This document shows positions 44,932 through 52,938 of a stretch of DNA of 64,000 bases, piece by piece. Both the position numbers and the translations under genes were made by a program. Under the pieces are notes generated by a model. The model was not told the origin of the DNA. It saw only the letters and a program-made list of their open reading frames with translations, and searched no databases. The DNA comes from Mesorhizobium mediterraneum (lineage in GTDB: Bacteria > Pseudomonadota > Alphaproteobacteria > Rhizobiales > Rhizobiaceae), in NCBI RefSeq assembly GCF_002284565.1, contig NZ_NPKI01000033.1:1-64000 (forward strand). Direction: 5' to 3'. Every line of letters starts with the position of its first letter. The first letter of the stretch is position 1.

Positions 44932-45615
44932 ATGAGCTCAAGATCAGCAACCTTTGTCGCGTCTGCAATCGCGATCATAACTACCACCGCCGCCGCTCCG
45001 ACCGCTCCGCTGACACCGGCGGAGGCAGCGCGGATCGACGCATCGTCGTTCCCCGCGCCCGGCGAGCCGAGCCTTGCCGAAATCCGCCATGCAACGGAGC
45101 GATTCCGCAACGTCAACGTCGCGCTCGCGGAGGGCTACATCCGCGATCCTGCCAACATGTGCGAGACCGCCGAAATGACGGGACAGCCGCAGAAATTAGG
45201 GGCTATGGGCCTCCACTACTTTCGCCCCGATATGCTCGGCATCACCGCTCCGCCCAATCCGCGCGTCGACGGCACCGGCACGCACACGGACTTCGGCAAG
45301 CCCGCGGTCCTCGTCTACGAGCCGCAGGCCGACGGATCGCTCGAGCTGATCGCGGTGGAGAATCTCGTCTTCGCGAAAGCGTGGAAGGAAGCCGGCCACG
45401 ACGCCCCGCCTTCCTTCTACGGCGTTCCCTGGGACACCATGATCGACGACCCGACGACGCCCGCGGATGAGGCGCATAATTTCGAGCCGCATCACGACCG
45501 GCACGTCTGGCTCTATCGAGAAAACCCGAACGGCATCTTCGCCCAGTTCAACCCGCGGGTGACCTGTGAGCACCACAACTCCGGTGCGTCCCACCAGCAT
45601 GCGTCAGGCCAGTGA
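44932..45615 (+). CDS. Secreted protein of unknown function with His-rich C-terminus
   Basis: A 227-residue protein I do not recognise. It has an N-terminal signal-like segment (FVASAIAIITTTAAA). The mature part contains an FRPDMLGI segment and a His-rich stretch: HNFEPHHDRHVWLY and, near the end, CEHHNSGASHQHA, which could bind metal. GGAGAG precedes the ATG at good spacing. No pathway partner lies nearby. It is followed by a strong hairpin. Confidence 0.7.
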   Translation: MSSRSATFVASAIAIITTTAAAPTAPLTPAEAARIDASSFPAPGEPSLAEIRHATERFRNVNVALAEGYIRDPANMCETAEMTGQPQKLGAMGLHYFRPDMLGITAPPNPRVDGTGTHTDFGKPAVLVYEPQADGSLELIAVENLVFAKAWKEAGHDAPPSFYGVPWDTMIDDPTTPADEAHNFEPHHDRHVWLYRENPNGIFAQFNPRVTCEHHNSGASHQHASGQ

Positions 45616-45625
45616 TAAGCGGCGA

Positions 45626-45665
45626 CCTGGCTTACCTGCTCGCGCCGAGCGGCAGGTGAGCCAGG
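45626..45665. terminator. Hairpin between convergent genes, terminator-like
   Basis: CCTGGCTTACCTGC and GCAGGTGAGCCAGG (45626-45639 and 45652-45665) pair at 13 of 14 positions around a 12-base loop. It lies 10 bases after the stop of the preceding gene and before the convergent Dabb gene. There is no T-tract, so termination would be imperfect or structural. Confidence 0.55.
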
Positions 45666-45712
45666 CGTCGTCTGTTCGAACTTGCTCGTTCAGAGCGATT
45701 GGATTTTTGGTC

Positions 45713-46006
45713 CTAGGTCAGCGGCTCGTAGTCGATCTCGAGAAACGCCTCGACCTCCGGGATCCAGCGATCGCGGACGAAGGCGACGTGGTCAGGATGG
45801 TCGTTGTAACGGGAATAGGCGGCCTCGTCGGCGAACTCCATCGAGAAGCCGAAGCGATAATCGTTCTTCGGACTGACTTGCCGCAACTGCTCGAATTTCT
45901 CGACACCCGATATCGCCGCGAGCACTTTCGCATCAGTGAGGAATTTCACCTCCTCGGCCGAGTTCTCCCTGTGCTTCAGCCTGAACACCACAGTGTGACG
46001 GATCAA
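45713..46006 (-). CDS. Dabb (stress-responsive alpha/beta barrel) family protein
   Basis: A 97-residue dimeric alpha/beta barrel protein, the standard family length. It starts MIRHTVVFRLKHRENSAEEV and has the conserved NDYRFGFSMEF and YNDHPDHVAFV blocks. Dabb proteins are small cytoplasmic dimers, some of which act on aromatic or polyketide intermediates; here no role can be assigned. The upstream flank carries a nudC remnant, so its promoter region may have been disturbed by that rearrangement. Confidence 0.88.
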   Translation of the reverse strand: MIRHTVVFRLKHRENSAEEVKFLTDAKVLAAISGVEKFEQLRQVSPKNDYRFGFSMEFADEAAYSRYNDHPDHVAFVRDRWIPEVEAFLEIDYEPLT

Positions 46007-46025
46007 TTTCTGCTCCCCATAGCGT

Positions 46026-46150
46026 TTACGCGCTGTCGGCCCAGGCGCGGATCAGGTGATGGACAAATGATCACCACCGGGTCGGTGCGCGGAAAATGCT
46101 CGGTGCCGCAGGCCGGGCAGTGTCGCTTGTAGCCGCCCGCCCGCATTTCG
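46026..46150 (-). pseudogene. Decayed nudC fragment with an internal deletion
   Basis: Two blocks match the intact nudC gene downstream on the same strand. 46026-46053 corresponds to the end of nudC (47131-47158, RAWADSA and stop). 46068-46150 corresponds to 47525-47608, the zinc-ribbon region (RAGGYKR.CPAC.TEHFPRTDPV). The 360-odd bases between these blocks in intact nudC are missing. It has no start and cannot encode a working enzyme. Confidence 0.8.
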
Positions 46151-46314
46151 ACTAGGCGAAAAAGCCATCGAAATTCAAACGGCGCAGTTCGATAGCCTTC
46201 TTTCCAAAGCCATGGATGCAGACGCAAGCAACGGAATTCACCCATCCGTATGCCATCCGTAAGTGCGCTTCTCGCATGGTCGTGCGGGCACAATTCACTG
46301 CTCGGAGGTTCACC

Positions 46315-46953
46315 ATGCATGACGTTTCATCTTCCCATCTCTCAGGCAGCATTTCGCGAGACATGTTTGTTTCTTTCGTCCGCGACCTGCTGGGCAGCTA
46401 TCCGAATCCAGACGAACCGCAGCCGCGAGGTCCCTGGGATCCAATCATCTTTGCCGCCTTGCAGCGAATGGCATGGTTCGGTCCACATCCGGAGCCCTGG
46501 CACTCACTGTTTCACGTCATCGCCCAGCGGCATCCTGAACTGTGGGATATCCTTGGCGGCCCCCTGGTTCGGGCGGCGCTCAATCCGCAGCCGCTACCGC
46601 CCCGCATCGCCTTCGCCGCCGCTCTGGCCGACGGGTTGATAGAGCGCGCAGCGTCTGCTCAGGAAATCGCGGACTGGCTGCCGCAGCAGGGGGAACAGCG
46701 CGGCATCATCATCGTCAGCGGCCGTCTTCTGCAGTATGTCGACGATCTTTGCGGCAACGGCCTCAGGCTCAAATTCCCTAAGCCCGTTCCACCGCCGCCG
46801 TGGTGGCAGGAGCAGTTGAGTGGCGCCGACCTGGCGGTAATGGGCGTCCGGTTCGAGAGCGCGGCAGCGCAGGTTGTCAACGAGGCGCTCGGAGGCGCAT
46901 TCCGTCAGGCCGGCGTCAAACTTATTCAGACCGGGCTATCGAAGTTCCAATAG
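46315..46953 (+). CDS. Protein of unknown function with NPQPLPPR motif
   Basis: A 212-residue protein I do not recognise. GGAGG lies 7 bases before ATG 46315, so this start is preferred to a longer frame to 46216. The sequence is rich in Pro and Trp (DEPQPRGPWDPI, FGPHPEPWHSL) and has the segment RAALNPQPLPPRIAF; I recall this short motif from other uncharacterised bacterial proteins. There is no signal peptide or membrane helix. It lies between the nudC remnant and intact nudC, suggesting it arrived with, or was flanked by, a duplication. Confidence 0.7.
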   Translation: MHDVSSSHLSGSISRDMFVSFVRDLLGSYPNPDEPQPRGPWDPIIFAALQRMAWFGPHPEPWHSLFHVIAQRHPELWDILGGPLVRAALNPQPLPPRIAFAAALADGLIERAASAQEIADWLPQQGEQRGIIIVSGRLLQYVDDLCGNGLRLKFPKPVPPPPWWQEQLSGADLAVMGVRFESAAAQVVNEALGGAFRQAGVKLIQTGLSKFQ

Positions 46954-47023
46954 CGGCAGACGGGCGATCGCTATGGCCGACCTGCAGCATTCTTGCCCGG
47001 ATTGAAGTGTTGTGGTGGGGCGG

Positions 47024-47102
47024 ATTTGGGTCAGGGTCGAGGGTTCGGTGCAGTTGCAATATCGCTGCAACCGCGCCGAAGCCCGAAGGCTCTGACCCAA
47101 AT
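47024..47102. repeat. Extended inverted repeat before the nudC 3' end
   Basis: The outer arms ATTTGGGTCAG (47024-47034) and CTGACCCAAAT (47092-47102) are a perfect 11-base inverted pair. An inner pair GTTGCA (47053-47058) and TGCAAC (47066-47071) is nested at the centre. The 79-base element lies between the end of the preceding gene and the convergent nudC gene. It could be a repeat or a transcription stop. Confidence 0.6.
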
Positions 47103-47130
47103 GGCCCAGTCATTTTGGTCCCACAAACCT

Positions 47131-48072
47131 TTACGCGCTGTCGGCCCAGGCGCGGATGAGGTTATAGGCGATCGCCCCCTTCGGCGGCGTGACCAGGCCG
47201 CCCGGATGCTCGCGGGCCAGCATCGAGAGCACCTCGTCGCGAAAGAACCAGCGGCAGTCTTCCAGCTCGTTGAGGTCGGCCTGGATGTCGTCGTTGAGCG
47301 GCTCGCCGAAGCAGCCGATCATCAGCGAATAGGGAAACGGCCAGGGCTGGCTGGCGTGGTAGACGACGCGGCCAAGCCTGATGCCGGCCTCCTCCAGCGT
47401 TTCACGGCGCACAGCCGCCTCGATCGTCTCGCCCGGCTCGATGAAGCCGGCAAGCGCCGAATACATCCCCGGCGCGAAATGCCGGCCGCGGCCAAGCAGG
47501 CATTTTTCGCGCGTCGCCGTCAGCATGATCGCCACCGGATCGGTGCGCGGAAAATGCTCGGTGGCGCAGGCCGGGCAAAGCCGCTTGTAGCCTCCGGCCC
47601 GCATTTCGGCTTCATTGCCGCATTTGCTGCAGAAGCGGTGGCTGGCATGCCAGGCGAGCAGCGCCGCCCCTTGCGCCATGGCGCCGGCCGCCGCTTCGTC
47701 GATCAGCCCCTGCATGTAGACCGAGCGATAGTCGATGGCCTTGATCGTCTCCGGCAATTGTTCGGGATCGATGCCTGCCGGAACGGCGAGTACCGGGCCG
47801 CTGTCGGAAAAACCGAGCAGGACGCCATGGTCGAGCGACGCCTGGAGCGGCTGGCTCTCCTCGGCGCCGAACCAGGGGTCGAAGCCGTCGCCAACGAGCT
47901 TCAGATAAAGGCGCCCGCCATGCATCAGCAAAAGCCTGGCTGAGGGATCGGCGAGTGCCTTTTCGACGGAATCGTCGGCGCGGTTTTCGGATTGCCGGTC
48001 GATCATATTGCCGGCGAAGCCGACGAACTGGCTCGGCTCGCGCAAGGGCGCGTCAAACAGGCGGAAGCTCAT
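47131..48072 (-). CDS. nudC: NAD(+) diphosphatase
   Basis: A 313-residue Nudix hydrolase that splits NAD(H) to NMN(H) and AMP and can remove NAD caps from RNA. The zinc ribbon has CSKCGNE and CPACATEH, the Nudix box is GFIEPGETIEAAVRRETLEE, and the NudC signature SQPWPFPYS follows. The length is a little above the Escherichia coli enzyme. A broken partial copy lies about 1 kb downstream. The HIT-family gene lies just upstream on the same strand. Confidence 0.94.
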   Translation of the reverse strand: MSFRLFDAPLREPSQFVGFAGNMIDRQSENRADDSVEKALADPSARLLLMHGGRLYLKLVGDGFDPWFGAEESQPLQASLDHGVLLGFSDSGPVLAVPAGIDPEQLPETIKAIDYRSVYMQGLIDEAAAGAMAQGAALLAWHASHRFCSKCGNEAEMRAGGYKRLCPACATEHFPRTDPVAIMLTATREKCLLGRGRHFAPGMYSALAGFIEPGETIEAAVRRETLEEAGIRLGRVVYHASQPWPFPYSLMIGCFGEPLNDDIQADLNELEDCRWFFRDEVLSMLAREHPGGLVTPPKGAIAYNLIRAWADSA

Positions 48073-48109
48073 GGGAGACTCTGGATTCCAGGATGGACAC
48101 GGGACAGGC

Positions 48110-48529
48110 TTATAGCGCCGCCTTTATCTGTTGCGCAAACCGGCGCAGGTCCGGGCGCTGATAAGGCTCGCGCAGGCCGTGGCCCCACACCGGGCCCGGC
48201 CAGCCGGGATCACCTTCCGAGCGCGCGATGACATGGACATGCAACTGGCGCACGATGTTGCCGAGTGCGCCGGTGTTGATCTTGGTGCAGCCAGTCACCC
48301 TCTTCAGAGCCTGCGCCACCATATTGGTCTCGAAGGTCAGCATCGCCTGGTCGAGCGGCGTCAAATCGTGGATTTCCTCCACACCCGGTCGCTGCGGCAC
48401 CAGAAGCAGCCACGGCCAGCGGCGATCGTTCATCACCCGCAACTCGCACAGCCCGAGCCACATCAACTGTTCGCTGTCCGTCTCCAGACGAGCATCCAGC
48501 GTGAATCCGGCCTTGAGGCCCGGCAACAT
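48110..48529 (-). CDS. HIT-domain protein
   Basis: A 139-residue histidine-triad protein. The triad motif is QLHVHVIAR (HxHxH type), near residues 94-102, preceded by GALGNIVRQ. The family members are nucleotide hydrolases or transferases acting on adenylated molecules. The N-terminal FTLDARLETDSE block is typical of the rhizobial group. It lies 37 bases before nudC on the same strand, so both may be co-transcribed, a sensible pairing of nucleotide-processing enzymes. Confidence 0.9.
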   Translation of the reverse strand: MLPGLKAGFTLDARLETDSEQLMWLGLCELRVMNDRRWPWLLLVPQRPGVEEIHDLTPLDQAMLTFETNMVAQALKRVTGCTKINTGALGNIVRQLHVHVIARSEGDPGWPGPVWGHGLREPYQRPDLRRFAQQIKAAL

Positions 48530-48677
48530 CGGCGTTTCCTTCGCTTTTGTAGTGTTTTTTAAACGTCATGAACGCTAAAGCGGCTGCCGGGGGGCCGCAA
48601 GAGGGCGGCAAGCGAATCATTGCTCCGTGACGGCAGTTATGCTATTGATTTGGGCATGGTGCTGATTTGCGCCGATG

Positions 48678-48702
48678 ACCCGCCTTCCGAGGCGGGTTTT
48701 TT
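48678..48702 (+). terminator. Orphan Rho-independent terminator
   Basis: ACCCGCC, a 6-base loop and GGCGGGT form a stem followed by five Ts on the plus strand. No plus-strand gene ends upstream: the nearest one is the divergent HIT gene starting at 48529. It may end a short RNA transcribed from the 48530-48680 gap. Confidence 0.75.
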
Positions 48703-48780
48703 GTTTCAGCTTTCGGCGTCACCCCTGCTGATTGATCCTGCGCACTTGCATTTCATCGCCGAATTGCCGATATGGAGAAC

Positions 48781-48877
48781 GGGAGGTTGGTGGTGGACGG
48801 TCCACTCGCCAACCGGGTCAGGTCCGGAAGGAAGCAGCCCTAACGAGCCCGGAACGGGTCATTGTTCCAGCCTCCCG
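48781..48877 (+). ncRNA. ffs: Signal recognition particle RNA (4.5S RNA, small bacterial type)
   Basis: A stem begins GGGAGG (48781-48786) and closes with CCTCCC (48871-48876). The conserved domain IV hairpin with GTCAGGTCCGGAAGGAAGCA (about 48817-48836) is present, followed by GCCC and CTAACGAGCCCG. This RNA binds Ffh to target nascent membrane proteins. It lies 107 bases before dnaX, a neighbourhood common in alphaproteobacteria. Ends are approximate to within a few bases. Confidence 0.92.
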
Positions 48878-48983
48878 CCTCTTCGCCTTTCTCCCGCGAC
48901 ATTGACGGCGCCAAGCCCTGCGGGCGAAACTATGCGCAGGAATCGGCCGCCTGCAGCGGCGGCCCTTGGAGCTTTACGGGCGA

Positions 48984-50831
48984 ATGAGCGAAGCCGGAAA
49001 TTCGGGAACGGAAAAGGCCGCCGCCTATCGCGTTCTGGCGCGCAAATACCGTCCTGCGAACTTCTCCGAGCTGATCGGCCAGGAGCCGATGGTCCGCACC
49101 CTCACCAACGCCTTCGCCACCGGCCGCATCGCCCAGGCCTGGATGCTGACCGGCGTGCGCGGTGTCGGCAAGACGACGACGGCGCGCATACTCGCGCGGG
49201 CGCTCAACTACAAAACATCGACCGTCGACCAGCCTTCGGTCGATCTTGCCGTTCCGGGTGAGCACTGCCAGGCGATCATGGAAGGCCGCCATGTCGACGT
49301 CATCGAGATGGACGCCGCCTCGCACACCGGCATCGACGACATCAGAGACATCATCGAGCGCGTGCGCTACGCGCCGGTGTCGGCGCGCTACAAGGTCTAC
49401 ATCATCGACGAAGTGCACATGCTCTCGACCCAGGCCTTCAACGGCCTGCTGAAGACGCTGGAAGAGCCGCCGCCGCACGTCAAATTCATCTTCGCCACCA
49501 CCGAAATCAGAAAAGTTCCGATCACCGTTTTGTCGCGCTGCCAGCGCTTCGACCTCAGGCGTATCGATGCCGGCGCGCTGGTCGCGCATCTCTCCTCGAT
49601 TGCCGGCAAAGAAGGCATTGCGGTCGATGACGACGCGCTGGCGATGATCGCCCGTGCGGCCGAAGGCTCGGCACGCGATTCGCTGTCCATCCTCGACCAG
49701 GCGATCGCCCATGGCAGCGGTACTGTCAGTGCAGAGGCGGTGCGCGCCATGCTCGGGCTGGCCGACCGCGCCCGGATCGTCGACCTGTTCGAACATGTGA
49801 TGAAGGGCGACGTGGCGGCCGCGCTGGCCGAGTTCCGCAACCAATACGACACCGGCGCCGATCCGGCCGCGGTGCTGACCGATCTTGCCGAGTTCAACCA
49901 CCTCGTCACTCGGCTGCGCTTCGTGCCGACAGCCCTCGACGACGCCTCGCTGTCCGAGGACGAGCGCCGGCGCGGCGCCGACTTCGCCAAGGCACTGTCG
50001 GTCAGGGTGCTGTCGCGGACCTGGCAGATGCTGTTGAAAGGCATTCCCGAGGTGCAGTCTTCCAATCGGCCGGTCAGCGCCGCCGAAATGGTGCTGATCC
50101 GGCTGGCGCATGCCGCCGACCTGCCGACGCTGGACGAGGCGTTGAAATCGCTGGAGGCCGGAGCATCGGTGCCGAATGGCGCGCCACACTCAAATGGCGC
50201 GCCTGCAAGCTCTGGTCCGGCAAATACTGGCCCGGCAAGTCCCGGCCCAGCAAGTGCCGGTAATGGCGGCGGCGCCAGCGCCGTGGCGCAGACGCGGATG
50301 CCGACGGCCAATGGCGGCGCGCAGATCATGCGGCTGGTCGAGGCCGAGCCGATGCCGGCGGCCTTCATTCCGGCGCCGGAGCCGGTTGCGGATGCGCCGG
50401 CGGTGCCGGTGAAATCGCTGGCCGACATCGTCGCGCTTGCCGACGCCCAGCGCGACATGGCCTTCAAGGTGCTGGTGAAGCGCTGCGTGCGCCTGGTGCG
50501 CATCGAGCCGGGCCGCATCGACGTCAGCCTGACCGATGACGCGCCGAAGATGCTGCTCAATGAGCTGACCGCCAAATTGCGCGCCTGGACCGGCCGCAGC
50601 TGGCTGGTGTCGCTGTCGAAGGAAGAGGGCGGCCAGACACTGGCCGAGATGGAATCGACCAAACGCGAAAACGCCCTCCTCGATGCCAAGAGCGACCCGA
50701 CCGTCGCCGCCATCCTGGCGCGGTTTCCCGGCGCCAAGATCATCGACGTGCGCATTCCCGACGCACCGGAAGCCGATGCGGTAGAGGCCGAAGTTCCGGT
50801 CGAGCCGGCGGCGGACGACGACGAAACCTGA
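48984..50831 (+). CDS. dnaX: DNA polymerase III subunit gamma/tau
   Basis: A 615-residue clamp-loader ATPase. The P-loop GVRGVGKT is at 57-64, DEVH at 142-145 and the SRC motif (VLSRCQRF) near 170-177. The four-Cys zinc knuckle of Escherichia coli DnaX is reduced to one Cys (GEHC, residue 95), a form I recall from other alphaproteobacteria. A Pro/Ala/Gly-rich linker at about 400-435 leads to the tau-specific C-terminal domain. ATG 48984 was chosen over an in-frame TTG at 48966. The downstream YbaB gene begins 27 bases later. Confidence 0.95.
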   Translation: MSEAGNSGTEKAAAYRVLARKYRPANFSELIGQEPMVRTLTNAFATGRIAQAWMLTGVRGVGKTTTARILARALNYKTSTVDQPSVDLAVPGEHCQAIMEGRHVDVIEMDAASHTGIDDIRDIIERVRYAPVSARYKVYIIDEVHMLSTQAFNGLLKTLEEPPPHVKFIFATTEIRKVPITVLSRCQRFDLRRIDAGALVAHLSSIAGKEGIAVDDDALAMIARAAEGSARDSLSILDQAIAHGSGTVSAEAVRAMLGLADRARIVDLFEHVMKGDVAAALAEFRNQYDTGADPAAVLTDLAEFNHLVTRLRFVPTALDDASLSEDERRRGADFAKALSVRVLSRTWQMLLKGIPEVQSSNRPVSAAEMVLIRLAHAADLPTLDEALKSLEAGASVPNGAPHSNGAPASSGPANTGPASPGPASAGNGGGASAVAQTRMPTANGGAQIMRLVEAEPMPAAFIPAPEPVADAPAVPVKSLADIVALADAQRDMAFKVLVKRCVRLVRIEPGRIDVSLTDDAPKMLLNELTAKLRAWTGRSWLVSLSKEEGGQTLAEMESTKRENALLDAKSDPTVAAILARFPGAKIIDVRIPDAPEADAVEAEVPVEPAADDDET

Positions 50832-50857
50832 TACAGATCAATCTAGAGGACCACGCG

Positions 50858-51181
50858 ATGAAAGATCTTCTCGGCCTGATGGGCAAAGCGAAGGAAATGC
50901 AGGCCAAGTTCCAGGCCATGCAGGACGAGATCGCCACGCTGGAAGCCACCGGGCAGGCCGGCGGCGGCTTGGTCAGCGTGACGCTGACCGGCAAATTCGA
51001 GATGAAGTCGCTGAAAATCGACCCGTCTCTGTTCAAGGAGGACGAGGTCGAGATTCTGGAGGATCTGCTTCTCGCCGCCCACAATGACGCCAGGGCCAAG
51101 GTCGAGCAGATGATGCAGGAAAAGACCCAGGCACTGACCGCGGGACTGCCGATACCCCCGGGAATGAAGCTGCCGTTCTAG
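50858..51181 (+). CDS. YbaB/EbfC-family nucleoid-associated protein
   Basis: A 107-residue protein, the standard YbaB length. It starts MKDLLGLMGKAKEMQAKFQAMQDE with a helical arm and ends with the GLPIPPGMKLPF tail. YbaB/EbfC proteins form dimers that bind DNA and are usually encoded between dnaX and recR, as here. AGAGGA precedes the ATG at good spacing. Confidence 0.93.
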   Translation: MKDLLGLMGKAKEMQAKFQAMQDEIATLEATGQAGGGLVSVTLTGKFEMKSLKIDPSLFKEDEVEILEDLLLAAHNDARAKVEQMMQEKTQALTAGLPIPPGMKLPF

Positions 51182-51208
51182 ATCTGAGCTTTAGCGTTCA
51201 GCGGCGCC

Positions 51209-51613
51209 ATGACCAAAGAGCCATCAGCCAGGTTGATAGAGCAGCGCCTCCGAAACAGGATCTATGAGATCCTGGAGATCCTGGCCGACTGCGACGCGGG
51301 CGTGAATCTCGTTGGAATCAATGGCTATTTCAATCTTTTCGACGATTTCCTCCATCGTCCGTCCATCGAATCCGGCATGTCCGTCCTGTCGAAGGATGAA
51401 CGTGCCATCGTGCTGGAAATCGCCCATCTTCTAGAAGAAGCCTGCGTGGCTATGCCCGATTTCACCAAGGCTGAGTTCGTCGAAAGCGGCTGGCCGCGGC
51501 AGATTGCGCCGAAAGCGACGGTCGCACGGATGCTGTTCCTGCAACGCGGGCTGTTTTCGGAGGAGTTCGATGAGGCCGAACCCGGGCAACGGTTCGTGCC
51601 GTCAGCCAGTTAA
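51209..51613 (+). CDS. Small protein of unknown function
   Basis: A 134-residue soluble protein I do not recognise. The N-terminal half is helical and charged (EQRLRNRIYEILEILADCD), and the middle has a Phe/Asp-rich segment FNLFDDFLHRP. It has no signal or membrane segment. It sits between ybaB and the cell wall hydrolase gene and interrupts the usual ybaB-recR adjacency. It is probably co-transcribed with dnaX-ybaB, since the gap is only 27 bases. Confidence 0.6.
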   Translation: MTKEPSARLIEQRLRNRIYEILEILADCDAGVNLVGINGYFNLFDDFLHRPSIESGMSVLSKDERAIVLEIAHLLEEACVAMPDFTKAEFVESGWPRQIAPKATVARMLFLQRGLFSEEFDEAEPGQRFVPSAS

Positions 51614-51744
51614 ATCTGCCCTCTATCGGGTGTGTCTGTTCTGCCACTTTCCGCTTAATAACGCTTTAGCCATCTTTTTGCCTGAAAGTGTCTCATTCTT
51701 GCCGCAGCCTGGGCGGGCTGGCAGCAGAAACGAGGGGATACCTG

Positions 51745-52650
51745 TTGATCTCTACCCGATGGAAGATGCCGTTGTTGCTCGGCGTCGTCACGTCTCCGCT
51801 GTTTTTGGCCGCCTGCAGTCAGACCACCTCGCATGGCCTGTCCGTGGCCAGTCTGACCGATGCCGTCAGGTCCCGGCCCTCCAGTCACACAGCGAAGGAC
51901 AAGGAGTGCCTCCAGCGCGCGATGTTCTTCGAATCCAACCGGTCGAGCCGTGACGGCATGATTGCCGTTGGCACCGTGGTCATGAACCGGCTGCGCTCCG
52001 GCAAGCACGGCAACACCATCTGTCAGGTGGTCGGCGAGCGCGGGCAGTTTGCGCCGGGCGTGATGACACGGCGGATGAATTCGAAGGCGATGCCCGATGT
52101 CGAGGAGGCCGCCGAGGCGGTGCTCAAGGGCGAGCGCAAGGCCAAGCTGAAGAACACGATGTTCTTTCACACCGCCGGCCTGCGCTTCCCCTACAAGAAC
52201 ATGCACTACACGATGGTTGCCGGCGGCAACGCCTTCTATGAAAAGCGCGGCCGGAACTGGAAGCCGCTGCCGGACGAGCCCACGGTCGCGGTGGCACAAG
52301 CCACGCCGCGGGCGCCGGCGGCCACCGCTCCGGTGACGCTCGTCGCCTCCGCGGCGCCGGTTCCCAAAGCAACACCCGCCAAGGCAACCTATGTGACCGC
52401 GATCGCATCGCAGCCGGTAAAGCCGACTCTGGAGAAGGTGACGCCACAGAAGGCGACCCTTGTTGCGATGCAAGAACCGATGCAGGAGCCGGACGCGGCC
52501 CGTTTCGGCGGCACGGCCGACACCCGGCCTGTCACCTCGTTCCCGGCCGCGTCGGCCGAGCCGACAATGGCGTTTGAATCGACCCCCGAGAACACCGACG
52601 CCATCGGTGCGATGATCGCCGGCCAGACCCGGCCGCTGGAAGAAAACTGA
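51745..52650 (+). CDS. SleB-like cell wall hydrolase, lipoprotein
   Basis: A protein of about 301 residues with an N-terminal lipobox (LFLAAC). The hydrolase domain follows with CLQRAMFFESNRSS and VGTVVMNRLRSG, the latter typical of SleB-type peptidoglycan amidases or transglycosylases. The C-terminal 110 residues are a Pro/Ala/Thr-rich low-complexity tail. A TTG at 51745 with GAGGGG 8 bases upstream gives the neatest lipoprotein signal; GTG at 51688 is the alternative. It probably acts on the cell wall from the envelope. Confidence 0.82.
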   Translation: MISTRWKMPLLLGVVTSPLFLAACSQTTSHGLSVASLTDAVRSRPSSHTAKDKECLQRAMFFESNRSSRDGMIAVGTVVMNRLRSGKHGNTICQVVGERGQFAPGVMTRRMNSKAMPDVEEAAEAVLKGERKAKLKNTMFFHTAGLRFPYKNMHYTMVAGGNAFYEKRGRNWKPLPDEPTVAVAQATPRAPAATAPVTLVASAAPVPKATPAKATYVTAIASQPVKPTLEKVTPQKATLVAMQEPMQEPDAARFGGTADTRPVTSFPAASAEPTMAFESTPENTDAIGAMIAGQTRPLEEN

Positions 52651-52663
52651 GGCGGTCGACGTC

Positions 52664-52842
52664 GGCGCCGCCCCTCATCTGGCTGCCATCTTCTCCCCGT
52701 ATTAGTGACGGGGAGAAGGACGCTCTCGTCGATGATTTCGCCAATCGTCAGCCTTGCAGGAAGGGTGCCGAGGTCGCGGTCTGCCCTTTCTCCCCGTCAC
52801 TATACGGGGAGAAATGCCCGGCAGGGCAATGAGGGGCGGCGC
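52664..52842. repeat. Intergenic element related to family A
   Basis: It has the same architecture with different arms: GGCGCCGCCCCTCAT on the left and ATGAGGGGCGGCGC on the right. Inner hairpins are CTTCTCCCCGT/ACGGGGAGAAG and TCTCCCCGT/ACGGGGAGA. It lies between the cell wall hydrolase and recR genes, where nothing else is seen. Confidence 0.8.
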
Positions 52843-52938
52843 AAGCCGACGCGATTGTCCCGCAGCAGCGTCGTTGCGTTGAACATCACCCGCCGCTGCG
52901 GTGTTTCAAAACCCATTGAAAAATCCTAAACCGATGCG

